Shown here: positions 1-9,470 of the stretch, one piece after another | Numbering within the stretch: the stretch's first letter is position 1 | How the letters are laid out: each line of letters begins with the position of its first letter | DNA from: GCA-2718815 sp963578105 | Lineage (GTDB): Bacteria > Planctomycetota > Planctomycetia > Pirellulales > Pirellulaceae | Assembly: GCA_963578105.1 (NCBI GenBank) | Contig: CAUZBP010000003.1 | Coordinates: forward strand, 90,484 to 154,483 | Reading direction: 5' to 3' | Length of the DNA stretch: 64,000 nt | Made by a program: the position numbers and the translations under genes | The notes under the pieces: generated by a model | What the model was told of the DNA's origin: nothing | The model's input: the letters and a program-made list of their open reading frames with translations, nothing else | The model's database searches: none

Positions 1-1
1 T

Positions 2-763
2 GAAATTCCCAAGCACGTGCTCTCAGCAGCCAGGGAGCCTTATGGTGCACGCGCGGTGACCTACTGTTTACTGCTGGACCGTGAAGACGAAATTGTACGC
101 CAACATCAATTACAGATTCTGACAGACCAGGCCGAAGCTGACGTCGCACGACTCACTCAGAAACTCATCCCCTACGTCGACCAGCTTGACGTACGCACCC
201 GACTCCCGCTCATTGATGTAGCACTCCCGGCCTTGCGATCCATGTCACCGTCACAATATCAAACGTTCAACGACTGTTTTGAAAAGCTCGCCCAGGCCGA
301 CAATCAGTTGAATCTTTTTGAATGGATGTTGTCTGAAGTATTGTTGACTCACTTGCGACCACAGTTCGAAACCATCCGCCCTCCCAGGATTCGATACTAC
401 AAGCTGAAGCGTATGACCGACCCCTGTTCCATTCTGCTATCGACCGTCGCTCATGTCGGACAATCCGCGGCGAAAGCAGCGGACGCCTTTGCTGTGGCTG
501 CAAAGACTTTACCCGAACTCAAACAACTGCGGTTCCAATCTCGAGATGAAAGCGGACTCACACCATTGCGCCAGGCGCTGAAAACGCTCGCTACCGTCCA
601 TCCCAAACAGCTAACTCGCCTCATGGATGCCTGTGAAGCTGCCATTTGTTTCGACGGTCACATCAAGCCACAGGAAGTCGAACTGCTACGGGGAATTTCC
701 GACCTGCTCCACTGCCCGATACCTCCCCTACTGCCAGGGGAAGACATCTCGGAACGGCTGTAA
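2..763 (+). CDS. M48-family metallopeptidase, C-terminal part (5' end outside window)
   Basis: The reading frame is open to the left edge, so this is the last 253 codons of a longer gene; the GTG at 17 is internal. The opening residues IPKHVLSAAREPYGARAV match a stretch I associate with planctomycete M48-type membrane peptidases, where it follows the catalytic half. The HExxH zinc site and the membrane helices must lie upstream of the window. The visible part is soluble and helical; its last ~80 residues (ACEAAICFDGHIKPQEVELLR) resemble a TerB/DnaJ-like helical tail. It ends convergently with the methyltransferase gene, 139 bp away. The family call is moderate because the active site is not visible. 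Confidence 0.6.
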   Translation, partial: EIPKHVLSAAREPYGARAVTYCLLLDREDEIVRQHQLQILTDQAEADVARLTQKLIPYVDQLDVRTRLPLIDVALPALRSMSPSQYQTFNDCFEKLAQADNQLNLFEWMLSEVLLTHLRPQFETIRPPRIRYYKLKRMTDPCSILLSTVAHVGQSAAKAADAFAVAAKTLPELKQLRFQSRDESGLTPLRQALKTLATVHPKQLTRLMDACEAAICFDGHIKPQEVELLRGISDLLHCPIPPLLPGEDISERL

Positions 764-902
764 TTCGGCTGTGGAGGATACAAACTCACCGGTTCGAAAT
801 GCCAACCGGCTGGCCACCGCCTCTCGCCTCATCTAAGCCGGCAATCATGTATTGCCGCTGGACGGGAACAGGACCAGACTCGAAGTGGCGAGCATGGCAC
901 GG

Positions 903-1646
903 TCAGACACTCGTGACACAATCATGTCGGTGCTGGCCGTTGTTTTGTGAAACCCGATCGGCCGACCTGACAGACCCCGGCAAATCTTTTTCCGCGGGCC
1001 GGTGTGCTACAATTCGAACCTGGCCGGAAGACGAGTCCCACCGAGCATAGAGTCGGCTGACCAGATCAAACAAGAAACGACCACCCACACGCGCAATTCT
1101 CCGATGGGAATGAGGTGGCCACTTGTGTCGATAGGGGCTGCACTGTTCGACGGCGAATCCCGCCTCGTTAAATAGATTTCCCAGGCACATGGGACTCCAG
1201 GTGTAAAGATGATGGTTGACATCATTGGGCCGGTACTCACAGGCAACCGATTCGGACGGAACCACAAAAACCAGCCGGCCACCTGGTTTGACTTTGCCCC
1301 ACAACTTCTGTAACTCCTCCAGCGGACTGGTGACGTGCTCCAAAGCATGATTCGAAATAACCAGATCCGCCCAATGATCCGCGACATCCAGGGTTTGGGG
1401 CACCGTTTGAATTCCCACCTCCGCAGCCGCTTTCCGAGCCACTTCATTGATTTCAATGCCCAGTTTGTCGGCACAATTCAGTTGCCGAAGTAGATAACCG
1501 CCTCCACAGCCGAAATCGAGAACTTTAAACTCCGGGTACACAAACTGCTCGAACTTCGTGCGATTCGCCCACCCTCCAAACTCACCGATGGAAGCTTGGT
1601 AGCGGTAATAGAATTCGTCGTAATAGCGTTCTGTTCTGCTAGACAC
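903..1646 (-). CDS. class I SAM-dependent methyltransferase
   Basis: A 247-residue Rossmann-fold methyltransferase. Motif I is VLDFGCGGGYLL (about residues 44-55), followed by the acidic LGIEIN, then ADLVISNHALEHV and a motif III-like VKPGGRLVFVVPSE; this is the Methyltransf_11/23 pattern. I chose the GTG at 1646 because GAGGA lies at good spacing upstream; a GTG at 1661 would add five residues. No membrane segment is visible. It lies about 100 bp downstream of the asparagine synthase gene on the same strand, a pairing common in bacterial cell-surface glycan loci. The substrate cannot be read from the sequence. Confidence 0.8.
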   Translation of the reverse strand: MSSRTERYYDEFYYRYQASIGEFGGWANRTKFEQFVYPEFKVLDFGCGGGYLLRQLNCADKLGIEINEVARKAAAEVGIQTVPQTLDVADHWADLVISNHALEHVTSPLEELQKLWGKVKPGGRLVFVVPSESVACEYRPNDVNHHLYTWSPMCLGNLFNEAGFAVEQCSPYRHKWPPHSHRRIARVGGRFLFDLVSRLYARWDSSSGQVRIVAHRPAEKDLPGSVRSADRVSQNNGQHRHDCVTSV

Positions 1647-1748
1647 GGCGTGGATCCTCACGAAATCTCAATGAATCGGCACAAAAAACATTTGTAATTA
1701 AAAGTTCAACGGCATAACATCTGCCGACATCGGCCAACTTTCTATCTC

Positions 1749-3740
1749 CTATCTTTCTGCCACCCGGCTTTCTACGGGGGACGGAACCGACACTTTCCGG
1801 TGACTCCACTCATTTCGTTCGGAATGAGAACTGCCTAGACAGGAATAGATCTGGCACCACATTTCCAACACAAGAGCCTTAAAAGTAAACGCCAGGTCAT
1901 CTTGACCACGACGCTCTCCGGCCGCCAATTCCCGGGCGGTTGCAGGTTGCAGGATTCCTGCCTGGACCAGGTAACCGTTGTCAAGCGTACTGCCGTACCG
2001 GTCCACCACCGATCCATACCATTCACGCAGAGGTGGAGTAAAACCAAGTTTCTTTCTGCGCAGAAATTCCTCGGGAAGAAATCGGGCTGCTGCAGATCGC
2101 AACCTCGCCTTGGCAGGCAAACGGTGGTCAGGACGGTTCTTTCGCAACCCAATGGCCGTTTCGACGAGTTGATAATCGACCAGCGGCAGCCGCAATTCTA
2201 CGGAAGACGCCATACTCAGACGATCGGCTTGCGCGATCCCGTTTTCGCGAAGATAGGTGTGACATGTCAAACCCGTAATGGCGACGTCGAGAGGGATATT
2301 CGCTGGAATTCCTCGAAACAGGTCGGCCGCGTCACGCGTCACCTTTTGCTGAAACTCCATCGTGAACAGTTTCTCCTGCATCTTTGCGGCAACACAAAAA
2401 CTCGGCACCATGTCATAGAAGACAAATTGATCTGGCGGCGAGCTTCCGTCACGGCGCAGTTGCTCCCATCCGTCGGCTATGCCGCGTCCCACACGCTGCA
2501 AACTGACCAACTTTTTCGCGGCCACACCATTTTTCAATGGGTTCAGGTATTCATGCAATGTGCGCCACGGAGAATGCAACCAGCGCTGTTTTCGATCGGT
2601 CGCCGCGACGCTCCGACGTGCCCATTCATACCCCCAAAACAGTTCGTCTCCTCCCTGCCCCTGCAACATGACAGGTATTCCGCATTCGGCCGCACGTTGC
2701 ATGACCGAGTAATAGCCCCAGGACGCAATATCGGCAATGGGGTCATCCGCGTCGAGGACGAGTTGTGGAAAAGCGTTGACGAATGAATCCGTGGAGAGTT
2801 CCACCTCGTGAAACTCGATGTCCAGGTAATTCGCGAGGCGGCGGGCGTCGTCCCGTTCGTCACAGGGCGGGCGGCCAGGGTAGCCCACGCTGAAGGCATG
2901 CAGTCGTCCCGGATAGCGATGAGCAGTTAACGCAGCAACCAGGCTGGAATCTAAACCACCGCTCAGGGCCACCCCCACGGGTACATCCGATCGCAGGACC
3001 AGTTCTCCAACTCGCTCCAGTTCGCGATCAAGACACTGTTCGTCGGCTGACTCGAGGGCCGGAGCATCCTCAAGTCTCCAGTATTTCGACTCCTGCACGC
3101 GCCACGGTTCCAGATCGACCTGCAACACGCTGGCAGCATCAAGTTTCTTTACTCCGCGAATCGGAGTTTGCGGCTCTGGAACATAGCCGTAGTGAAAATA
3201 GAGATTGACAGCATCTTCGTCCAGTTGAAACGGCACGACGCCACTGGCCAGGATCCCTTTCAGTTCCGAAGCGAAGAACATTCCCTGATCAGACAGGTGA
3301 AAATAGAGAGGCTTTTCTCCCATTCGGTCCCGCGCCAGAACCAACCTCTGTTCGTTCAGGTCCCACAGCGCGAAGGCAAACATGCCACGCAATTGCTGCA
3401 CACAGTCCGGGCCTTCTTCTTCATACAGGTGGAGAATCACCTCGCAATCACTACAAGTTTTGAAGCGATGGTTTCGTTGCTGCAGTTCCTGCCGCAATTC
3501 GATGTAGTTGTAGATCTCGCCGTTAGCGATCAGTACCAGACGACCATCCTCGCTTGTTAAAGGCTGTCCGCCTCCTTCTCGGTCGATGATGCTCAATCGT
3601 CGATGCATGAACACAATGTGTCCGTCATCGTAGAAGCCTTCGCCATCGGGACCCCGATGTTGCAAAGCATTGTGCATGCGCTGCACGCACGCCATGTTAG
3701 GGCGACCTCGGCGAGAGATCATGCCGCTGATGCCACACAT
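1749..3740 (-). CDS. asnB: asparagine synthase (glutamine-hydrolysing)
   Basis: This 663-residue protein transfers the amide nitrogen of glutamine to aspartate with ATP. The start is set at 3740 because class II glutamine amidotransferases begin Met-Cys and the mature N-terminal Cys is the nucleophile; here it reads MCGISGMISRRGRP. An in-frame start at 3800 would bury that Cys. The glutaminase part shows RLSIID and NGEIYNY; the synthetase part shows the PP-loop VALSGGLDSSLVAAL near residue 260 and a long C-terminal domain. The length fits the AsnB family. With the methyltransferase downstream it may serve surface-polymer or exopolysaccharide modification rather than housekeeping asparagine supply; that is inference. 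Confidence 0.92.
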   Translation of the reverse strand: MCGISGMISRRGRPNMACVQRMHNALQHRGPDGEGFYDDGHIVFMHRRLSIIDREGGGQPLTSEDGRLVLIANGEIYNYIELRQELQQRNHRFKTCSDCEVILHLYEEEGPDCVQQLRGMFAFALWDLNEQRLVLARDRMGEKPLYFHLSDQGMFFASELKGILASGVVPFQLDEDAVNLYFHYGYVPEPQTPIRGVKKLDAASVLQVDLEPWRVQESKYWRLEDAPALESADEQCLDRELERVGELVLRSDVPVGVALSGGLDSSLVAALTAHRYPGRLHAFSVGYPGRPPCDERDDARRLANYLDIEFHEVELSTDSFVNAFPQLVLDADDPIADIASWGYYSVMQRAAECGIPVMLQGQGGDELFWGYEWARRSVAATDRKQRWLHSPWRTLHEYLNPLKNGVAAKKLVSLQRVGRGIADGWEQLRRDGSSPPDQFVFYDMVPSFCVAAKMQEKLFTMEFQQKVTRDAADLFRGIPANIPLDVAITGLTCHTYLRENGIAQADRLSMASSVELRLPLVDYQLVETAIGLRKNRPDHRLPAKARLRSAAARFLPEEFLRRKKLGFTPPLREWYGSVVDRYGSTLDNGYLVQAGILQPATARELAAGERRGQDDLAFTFKALVLEMWCQIYSCLGSSHSERNEWSHRKVSVPSPVESRVAER

Positions 3741-3868
3741 GATGATCCACACGAGCCAACGCAGACTCGTTCTAAAGCCTGAAGCATTTCTAAATCTCAA
3801 CTAGGGGCGAATTCTAGTGGTGTCATCAAACTGGCTCAAGAGAAGCTAGCGAAGACACGGACTGTGCC

Positions 3869-4885
3869 CTAGGCCTGCAAATCAACCCGAGTTCCCTGCC
3901 TCCAACTCGACCTGGCCGCCATCACAATTTTCAAAGCCTGGTAAGAATCTTTCAGGTTAGAGGTTTTACGAACCAAGCTCACCACATCATGGTAGAAATT
4001 GGAAAGTAACTGTTCACCGACAGGTCGCTCACTTTCCAGAGACTCCCGGTGGCGCCCTGCCTCGTCAAACCAGACCAGACTCGCCGGCAGGTCGACAAAA
4101 GCAATTCCGCGTTCGCAGCAAACTTGTAAAGGTGTAGGTGGTTGAAACGTAACCGCTTCCGGCCAATGATCCGGGATGTATTGCCCGCAACTGATTTGTG
4201 CCGAAGGCCCTTTCCCCAGTTGTCCAACTGGGGAAAAATCAAGGCTCATCATTTCATATTCGTTGCCGCCATGCCCGGTTGCCGCTGCATGACATGACCC
4301 CATCACGGAAGTAGAATCCTCACCAATCACATAGCGGCACCAGTCGACCATTTCCACAAGATTCTGCAACATGTGATCTTCCGGATCAAGTTGCTTTGTG
4401 GGAGCTAACTTCGTTTGCGAGGCGATACGATGATGACAAAACAACATCTGTGGTGGCCCCAAGTGTGTCGCCACAAGTTCTTTCAAACGTTGCGTGGCGG
4501 GCGCATGGCGCCGGGGACATTCGAGCATGAAAGCAATTCCCGCTTGCTCGATTCTCGACCGAACATCTTGAGCTTGCGCCGACTGGATGTCCATGGCGTT
4601 GGCACAGTAGACAGCCTTCCCGTAATCACAAGCGGCCAAAATTGGCAACGAGCCAAACCACTGTGGAGCAAGCATTAAAATAGCGTCAACGTCATCACGC
4701 CCTACCAGTGCACGATACCCGTCGACTGAAACAGCACTAAATTCCCGCGCGGCACGCTCCGCCAAATGGCCGACTTCCTCACAAATCGCCTTCACTTCAA
4801 AACGGTCCGCCATCGATCTTAAAGCAGGTCGGTGGCGTCCTTCCCAATGCTGTCCCAGACCAACAAGCCCTACTCGTAGTTTCAT
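3869..4885 (-). CDS. Gfo/Idh/MocA-fold protein lacking the EKP lysine
   Basis: A 338-residue protein with an N-terminal Rossmann fold (VGLVGLGQHWEG at residues 5-16) and the all-beta C-terminal region of the Gfo/Idh/MocA family. In working members the segment after the fourth strand reads EKP and its Lys is catalytic; here that place reads VYCANAMDI, so Glu, Lys and Pro are all missing. The second family member in this window (45530-46573) keeps CEKP. The ATG overlaps the stop of the upstream sigma54 activator in an ATGA (4882-4885), so the two are probably translationally coupled. A binding or sensing role fits better than redox catalysis, but that is inference. Confidence 0.75.
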   Translation of the reverse strand: MKLRVGLVGLGQHWEGRHRPALRSMADRFEVKAICEEVGHLAERAAREFSAVSVDGYRALVGRDDVDAILMLAPQWFGSLPILAACDYGKAVYCANAMDIQSAQAQDVRSRIEQAGIAFMLECPRRHAPATQRLKELVATHLGPPQMLFCHHRIASQTKLAPTKQLDPEDHMLQNLVEMVDWCRYVIGEDSTSVMGSCHAAATGHGGNEYEMMSLDFSPVGQLGKGPSAQISCGQYIPDHWPEAVTFQPPTPLQVCCERGIAFVDLPASLVWFDEAGRHRESLESERPVGEQLLSNFYHDVVSLVRKTSNLKDSYQALKIVMAARSSWRQGTRVDLQA

Positions 4886-6915
4886 GTTTTATTTCCACGA
4901 CGCGTTAAATCAATGTCCAGTTGATATCGACGAATCTTTCGATCCAACGTGGATCTTTCAATACCCAGAATCGAAGCGGCCCGACTTTTGTTGCCCCCGG
5001 TCGACTGGAGAGTGGCCCGGATATGCCGTCGTTCCATTTCCGCTAAGGTTGTCGGTTCATATCCGTGGCCGACAGTCGGTATCTCACCAGTATCCCCCGC
5101 GGTAGCCAGATTACTGAGCAGCAGATCACTGACTTCAATTTCTTCCCCTCGCGCCAACACGACCGCTCTTTCGATTACGTTCTTGAGTTCCCGGACGTTG
5201 CCCGGCCAACGATACTGCTGAAGGCGATCTAGCGCTTCTGCCGTGAAACTGCGGAGTCGCCGTCCCGTTTCGGCGTTGAAACGATGTAAAAAATGATGTG
5301 CCAATTCGATCACGTCACTTGTCCGCTTTCTTAAGGCCGGTACTTGAATCTCCAGCACATGCAGGCGAAAATACAGATCACGACGGAAGGCCCCCTCTGA
5401 AACATCTTTTTCCAGATTTCGGTTCGTCGCAGCAATTACGCGCACGTCAACTTCAACCGACTCGCTACCCCCGACTCTCTCAAAAGGATGGCCTTCCAGA
5501 ACCCGTAGAAATTTGGCCTGGATGCTCGGACTCATTTCACCAATCTCGTCCAACATCAACGTGCCATCGTGAGCCGCTTCAAACTTCCCAATTTTACGCT
5601 CCGTTGCCCCGGTAAAAGCTCCTCGTTCGTGCCCGAAGAGTTCGCTTTCGAGCAATGTTTCTGATAGGGCAGCGCAATTCAAACAGACAAATGGTCCCTT
5701 CCTACGTGGACTCGCATAATGGACTGCCCGAGCCACCAGTTCTTTTCCCACCCCACTTTCACCACGTATCAAGACCGTTGCCCGACTCGGTGCCGCCCGT
5801 TCCACCTCCTGATGGACTTTGCCCATCGGCGCGCTTGACCCCACTATCTCACTTTCAGCACCCAGACGTTCACGTAGCTGGACGATCTCGTCTTGCCTGA
5901 TCGTTATGTTTTCCGCGAGTTCTTGCTGACGATTCAGATTTTTCAGTGCCAGCGCCACGTTTTCAGCTACCGCTAAAGTGAACTCCAGATCATCCGGATC
6001 TGGTACTTTCGCGGAACTGGTGGCATACAAGTGAATGAGCCCGACAACAATCCGCCCCTGACGAACCGGGGCACACAGAATGCTCGTTGCGTGTAGTTCT
6101 CCCTTACTGTCCTTGACGCTCAACATGCTGTCGTCTTCAACATTTCGCGCCAGAACAGCTTCCCCTTCACGCAAAACAGTCGTAGCCAGAAAATTCGAAA
6201 TCCGATGATAGGCCGGTTCACTTTCTGCCTGGGATGCGATAATCTCCAAATCGTTTCCTTCCGGTGCCCCCTCAAAGTCACGTGGCAACAACAGGACCGC
6301 ACCGGCATCGACTTGTGTGCTTTCGAGTAGCCCGCTAAGAGCAAGATTCGCCACGGAATGGACATCCGGACGGTTTGCCAGTTCGAAAGCCAAACGGCAG
6401 AGCTTGGTAGCTGCTTTGCCGACTCTAGGGGTGGTCGAATCTTCCTCGTCAAGAGGTTGTTCCAGAAACTTCGTCTGGCCTTTTCGATGGGTAATCGTAG
6501 GAGGTTCCAAAGCAGACAGCACGCTAGAGTCATCGGACGCACTACCAACAGTCTCCTCGTCTATGTCCTTTGCCGCCCGCGCGGCTTTGTTAACCACTGA
6601 TTCAGGAAATGCTGCCGATAAATCATCCACAAATGCCAGTTGGGCATGGGCGATCAAAATCACATGACCTGGTTGTAACTCAACATCACCTCGAACAGGC
6701 TTGTCCTCCAGGATTGTCCCGTTTCGGCTATCCAGGTCACGTAGTGTCCACTGGCCTTGCGTGAGAAAAATTTCTGCATGGTGTCGGCTGCATCGTTCGT
6801 CTTTGACTACGATCTGATTCGTCGGTGCGCGGCCTATGGTAACCGTCCGGCCGGGAATCAGCCGGAACACATCGGTCCACTTAGAACCTTCACGAATGAC
6901 CAAATAAGCGACCAT
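4882..6915 (-). CDS. FHA-GAF-AAA+-Fis sigma54-dependent activator (first copy)
   Basis: A 677-residue enhancer-binding protein. The N-terminal FHA domain (about 15-95) has GRAP and CSRHHAE, the usual phosphothreonine-binding loops. A GAF domain follows (about 185-345). The AAA+ domain (about 375-600) has Walker A GESGVGKE, the sigma54-contacting GAFTGA loop in ELFGHERGAFTGATERK, and Walker B TLMLDEIGEM. The C-terminus is a Fis-type helix-turn-helix (GGNKSRAASILGIERSTL). The ATG at 6915 has AGAGGA about 8 nt upstream, so the longer frame from 6972 was not used. The domain order suggests control by Thr phosphorylation and a small ligand. The overlapping downstream gene may be its partner. Confidence 0.92.
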   Translation of the reverse strand: MVAYLVIREGSKWTDVFRLIPGRTVTIGRAPTNQIVVKDERCSRHHAEIFLTQGQWTLRDLDSRNGTILEDKPVRGDVELQPGHVILIAHAQLAFVDDLSAAFPESVVNKAARAAKDIDEETVGSASDDSSVLSALEPPTITHRKGQTKFLEQPLDEEDSTTPRVGKAATKLCRLAFELANRPDVHSVANLALSGLLESTQVDAGAVLLLPRDFEGAPEGNDLEIIASQAESEPAYHRISNFLATTVLREGEAVLARNVEDDSMLSVKDSKGELHATSILCAPVRQGRIVVGLIHLYATSSAKVPDPDDLEFTLAVAENVALALKNLNRQQELAENITIRQDEIVQLRERLGAESEIVGSSAPMGKVHQEVERAAPSRATVLIRGESGVGKELVARAVHYASPRRKGPFVCLNCAALSETLLESELFGHERGAFTGATERKIGKFEAAHDGTLMLDEIGEMSPSIQAKFLRVLEGHPFERVGGSESVEVDVRVIAATNRNLEKDVSEGAFRRDLYFRLHVLEIQVPALRKRTSDVIELAHHFLHRFNAETGRRLRSFTAEALDRLQQYRWPGNVRELKNVIERAVVLARGEEIEVSDLLLSNLATAGDTGEIPTVGHGYEPTTLAEMERRHIRATLQSTGGNKSRAASILGIERSTLDRKIRRYQLDIDLTRRGNKT

Positions 6916-7345
6916 CAATTGGATCCTCTGGGGCAAGACCTGGGAATTCTGTCCACGCTGACCGCCGTCCACAAGGCAACAGCACCATGGATCACTGACC
7001 AGGGCCTTCCTCCATCCAAGATAGTCCTTGTCTGGACCTCGCTACAACACGTCACTAAAAAAAATCCCACTGGAATGGCTAAATATTCGCTAATGAAGGC
7101 CAAAGGGGCAATTTACACGGCACCCAAACCCTGCAACCGGAAGATTCCGTGGATTCCCTGTTTTCTGGATTACGGGCAGCTTTTGTTGAAAAATCCCCAC
7201 CCTAAAACTATGATAAGTAAGGGGATGTCAGTGCGTCTTCTTTTGAAAGATCATCATCACCGGACGACCCGATCCTACTGAGACAGGATGCGAATAAAAC
7301 TTGAGGAGCGCCATTCCTTCTCTCCCTCAACCAAGGACTAAACCC
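6916..7345. other. 430-bp divergent intergenic region
   Basis: This region separates the minus-strand sigma54 activator from the plus-strand DUF1598 gene. Its right half holds a good sigma70-type promoter for the DUF1598 gene (listed separately). No gene is supported in the rest. Confidence 0.6.
7186..7214 (+). promoter_or_regulatory. sigma70-type promoter of the DUF1598 gene
   Basis: TTGAAA (7186-7191), a 17-bp spacer and TATGAT (7209-7214): 5/6 and 5/6 matches to the -35 and -10 consensus. Transcription would start near 7221, giving a leader of about 125 nt before the ATG at 7346. Confidence 0.55.
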
Positions 7346-8707
7346 ATGTTGTCGCGTTACCCGCTGAGTCGAATCCTCACTGCCTGTTGGTTCTGTGTTA
7401 TCTCCTGTTTTATCCTCATTGATCCGGCAAAAATGCATGCCGGGAATTTTGGTAACAGTGCGGTTGGGGGTGTTATCGTTGATGCCAACGGAGTGCTTCG
7501 GAAAAATCCGCAGCATGATTTACTTCTTCGACGTGACGCACTGCTGGATCTGAATCTGGTTCCTGGCGGTTTGGATCAGACCGTCGAATTGAGAAGAGTT
7601 TCATTACGTCGACTTCAAGCAGCAATTGACGACTCTTTACAGAACAACAATGGAATCCTCCCCTTGGACATTCAATTCCTGGGAGGTTTACAGCGGATTC
7701 AGTACATCCTGGTCTACCCCGAAGAACACGACATCGTGCTCGCCGGTCCCGGCGAAGGCTGGACCATCGACGACCATGGCTTTGTGGTGGGCACCAGTAC
7801 GGGCCAACCTGTTATTCGATTGGACGATTTATTGACTGCCTTCCGTACGGTCACAGAGGCACGTACCATTGGAATCTCCTGTTCGATCAATCCCCGTCAA
7901 GAGGGGCTCCAACAGATGCAGCGACTAGTCGCCTCGCAAAAATCGTTTCAGACAGGGATCGTCAGTGCAATCGAACGCGCCCTGGGCCCACAGACCATTT
8001 CGATTACCGGCGTCCCTGCAAACAGCAATCTTGCCTTGACACTCGTGGCAGCAGATTATCGCATGAAAAGAATCGCCATGGGACTTGACGACTCACCAAT
8101 CAAAAGCTTGCCCAGCTATCTGTCACTCGTTAAATCGGCCCGGGCTGTGAAAAACATGATGCCCCGCTGGTGGTTAGCCTGTGATTACGCGCCACTGGCC
8201 CGTGGTGAAGGAGGATTGGCGTGGGAAATTAGAAAACCTGGAGTGAAGTGCCTGACCGAACCCTCGTTCCTTGACGAGAATGGAACGGTCCAAAAAGCTC
8301 GCTCCAGAGGTCATGCCGCCGAACGATGGGCTGAAATGATGACGACCGCGTACGATGAACTCGCCCAACACGATCTCATTTTTACGCAACTGCGCAACAC
8401 GATGGATTTGTGCGTCGTAGCCGCGCTCATCCAACAAGAAGGGCTCCTGGAACAAGCTGATTTCAGCTTGTCACTCCTGACGGAACCTGACGGGCCACTC
8501 CTCGTTCACAAGAAAAACGCACCTCAAACGGTTGCTTCTCAGGCCAGCGTGGTACGGCGTGGTCGTCACTACATCATCGCTGCTTCGGGAGGAGTCGAAA
8601 TTAACTCCTGGGGAATCGCCTCGCAATTCCACGCAAGCGAACAGGTTGAACAGCTTCGCCTCCAAGCGGCGCGGGGAGCCAGTGAATCCACCTGGTGGTG
8701 GCAGTAG
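7346..8707 (+). CDS. DUF1598 domain-containing exported protein
   Basis: A 453-residue protein with a hydrophobic N-terminal export signal (ILTACWFCVISCFIL, cleavage probably after the following Ala-rich stretch ending MHA). The centre has GLQRIQYILVYPEEHDIVLA, GPGEGWTIDD and GISCSINPRQEGLQ, which I recognise as DUF1598, a domain found mainly in planctomycetes. The C-terminus ends ESTWWWQ. The ATG at 7346 has AAGGA about 10 nt upstream; an upstream TTG at 7301 has no ribosome site at the right distance. The function is unknown. The gene has its own promoter and ends convergently with mfnE, with a strong hairpin between them. Confidence 0.8.
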   Translation: MLSRYPLSRILTACWFCVISCFILIDPAKMHAGNFGNSAVGGVIVDANGVLRKNPQHDLLLRRDALLDLNLVPGGLDQTVELRRVSLRRLQAAIDDSLQNNNGILPLDIQFLGGLQRIQYILVYPEEHDIVLAGPGEGWTIDDHGFVVGTSTGQPVIRLDDLLTAFRTVTEARTIGISCSINPRQEGLQQMQRLVASQKSFQTGIVSAIERALGPQTISITGVPANSNLALTLVAADYRMKRIAMGLDDSPIKSLPSYLSLVKSARAVKNMMPRWWLACDYAPLARGEGGLAWEIRKPGVKCLTEPSFLDENGTVQKARSRGHAAERWAEMMTTAYDELAQHDLIFTQLRNTMDLCVVAALIQQEGLLEQADFSLSLLTEPDGPLLVHKKNAPQTVASQASVVRRGRHYIIAASGGVEINSWGIASQFHASEQVEQLRLQAARGASESTWWWQ

Positions 8708-8732
8708 AACGGGCCGTCAAGTCACCGGATCA

Positions 8733-8774
8733 GGCGGCTCCTGCAACCGGCATATCCCGGAATTGCGGGCCGCC
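8733..8774. terminator. GC-rich hairpin between convergent genes
   Basis: The arms GGCGGC (8733-8738) and GCCGCC (8769-8774) pair, with further inner pairing of TGCAA with TTGC and CCGG with CCGG around a short loop. It lies between the stops of the DUF1598 gene (8707) and mfnE (8835). There is no clear T-tract, so it may be a weak bidirectional terminator or a 3'-end stabiliser. Confidence 0.4.
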
Positions 8775-8834
8775 ACACTTGTAAATCCAGCGACCATCAG
8801 GCAATTGCGTCTACATCCGGCAGGCCTCGCCGAA

Positions 8835-9470
8835 TCAAAACAACAGCTCGTTCGTTTTGTAGAGTCTTGTCTCGGAACAACTCTCATCCCGAAAATTGAC
8901 GCAACGAGTCACTGGAAGTTCGCTCGCCAACTGCGGAAGAAAACCATCGACATACCCTCGCTGGGCCGCCTCCTCAATTGTAGTTGCCGTGGACAGGCCG
9001 GTGGACTTCAGTAGAACGAGCTCGTCGGCTGACAAGACAACCGCTACTCGAGCCGCAATCGAATCGCTCGTTACGATCTCGTCCACAGGTAAACAAACGC
9101 CTCTACAACCTGGTTCGTGTCGCTCTAAAAATTGTTCTGCGTCGAAGAGGCAGGACCCTCCACCAACAAGACTTCGCTTCAGGTGCTCAAAATCAACAAC
9201 GCAACTCACATCCTCCAGTAACCAAGACAGCGATTGCGTGTTGATACCCATGGCACGGACACACAACCAATGTTCAGCCTCTTGGCCCATCTTCTGCAAA
9301 CGGCAAAAACGCTGTACCTCATCGACCAACACCCCCCCTCCGACGATGATGATGTTCGCTTTCGGAGTTTGCACAGCGATCCATTCCCGCAGTCGGTACG
9401 ACAGGTCCGGCAGAGTCAGCAGACTGCCTCCCAACTTCACAACACGCGCGGAGTGTTCAGGAACGATCAC
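8835..9470 (-). CDS. mfnE: amino-acid-kinase-fold protein, MfnE-like (H4MPT biosynthesis)
   Basis: A 211-residue kinase of the amino-acid-kinase fold: VVKLGGSLL near the N-terminus and IIIVGGGVLVDEVQ at about residues 39-52 form the phosphate loops. In methanogens MfnE phosphorylates (aminomethyl)furanyl-methanol phosphate during methanofuran synthesis; methylotrophs and planctomycetes carry related genes in their H4MPT/methanofuran sets. The GTG start sits inside GTGA shared with the stop of the hydantoinase-like gene upstream (9467-9470), so the two are co-translated. That exact pairing is the main support for the mfn call over a generic kinase. It is shorter than typical aspartate kinases and has no ACT domain. 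Confidence 0.7.
   Translation of the reverse strand: MIVPEHSARVVKLGGSLLTLPDLSYRLREWIAVQTPKANIIIVGGGVLVDEVQRFCRLQKMGQEAEHWLCVRAMGINTQSLSWLLEDVSCVVDFEHLKRSLVGGGSCLFDAEQFLERHEPGCRGVCLPVDEIVTSDSIAARVAVVLSADELVLLKSTGLSTATTIEEAAQRGYVDGFLPQLASELPVTRCVNFRDESCSETRLYKTNELLF

Noticed and set aside
1902..2786. A 294-codon plus-strand frame inside the asparagine synthase gene.
   Set aside because: It is antisense to a gene with clear family motifs and has no recognisable protein features.
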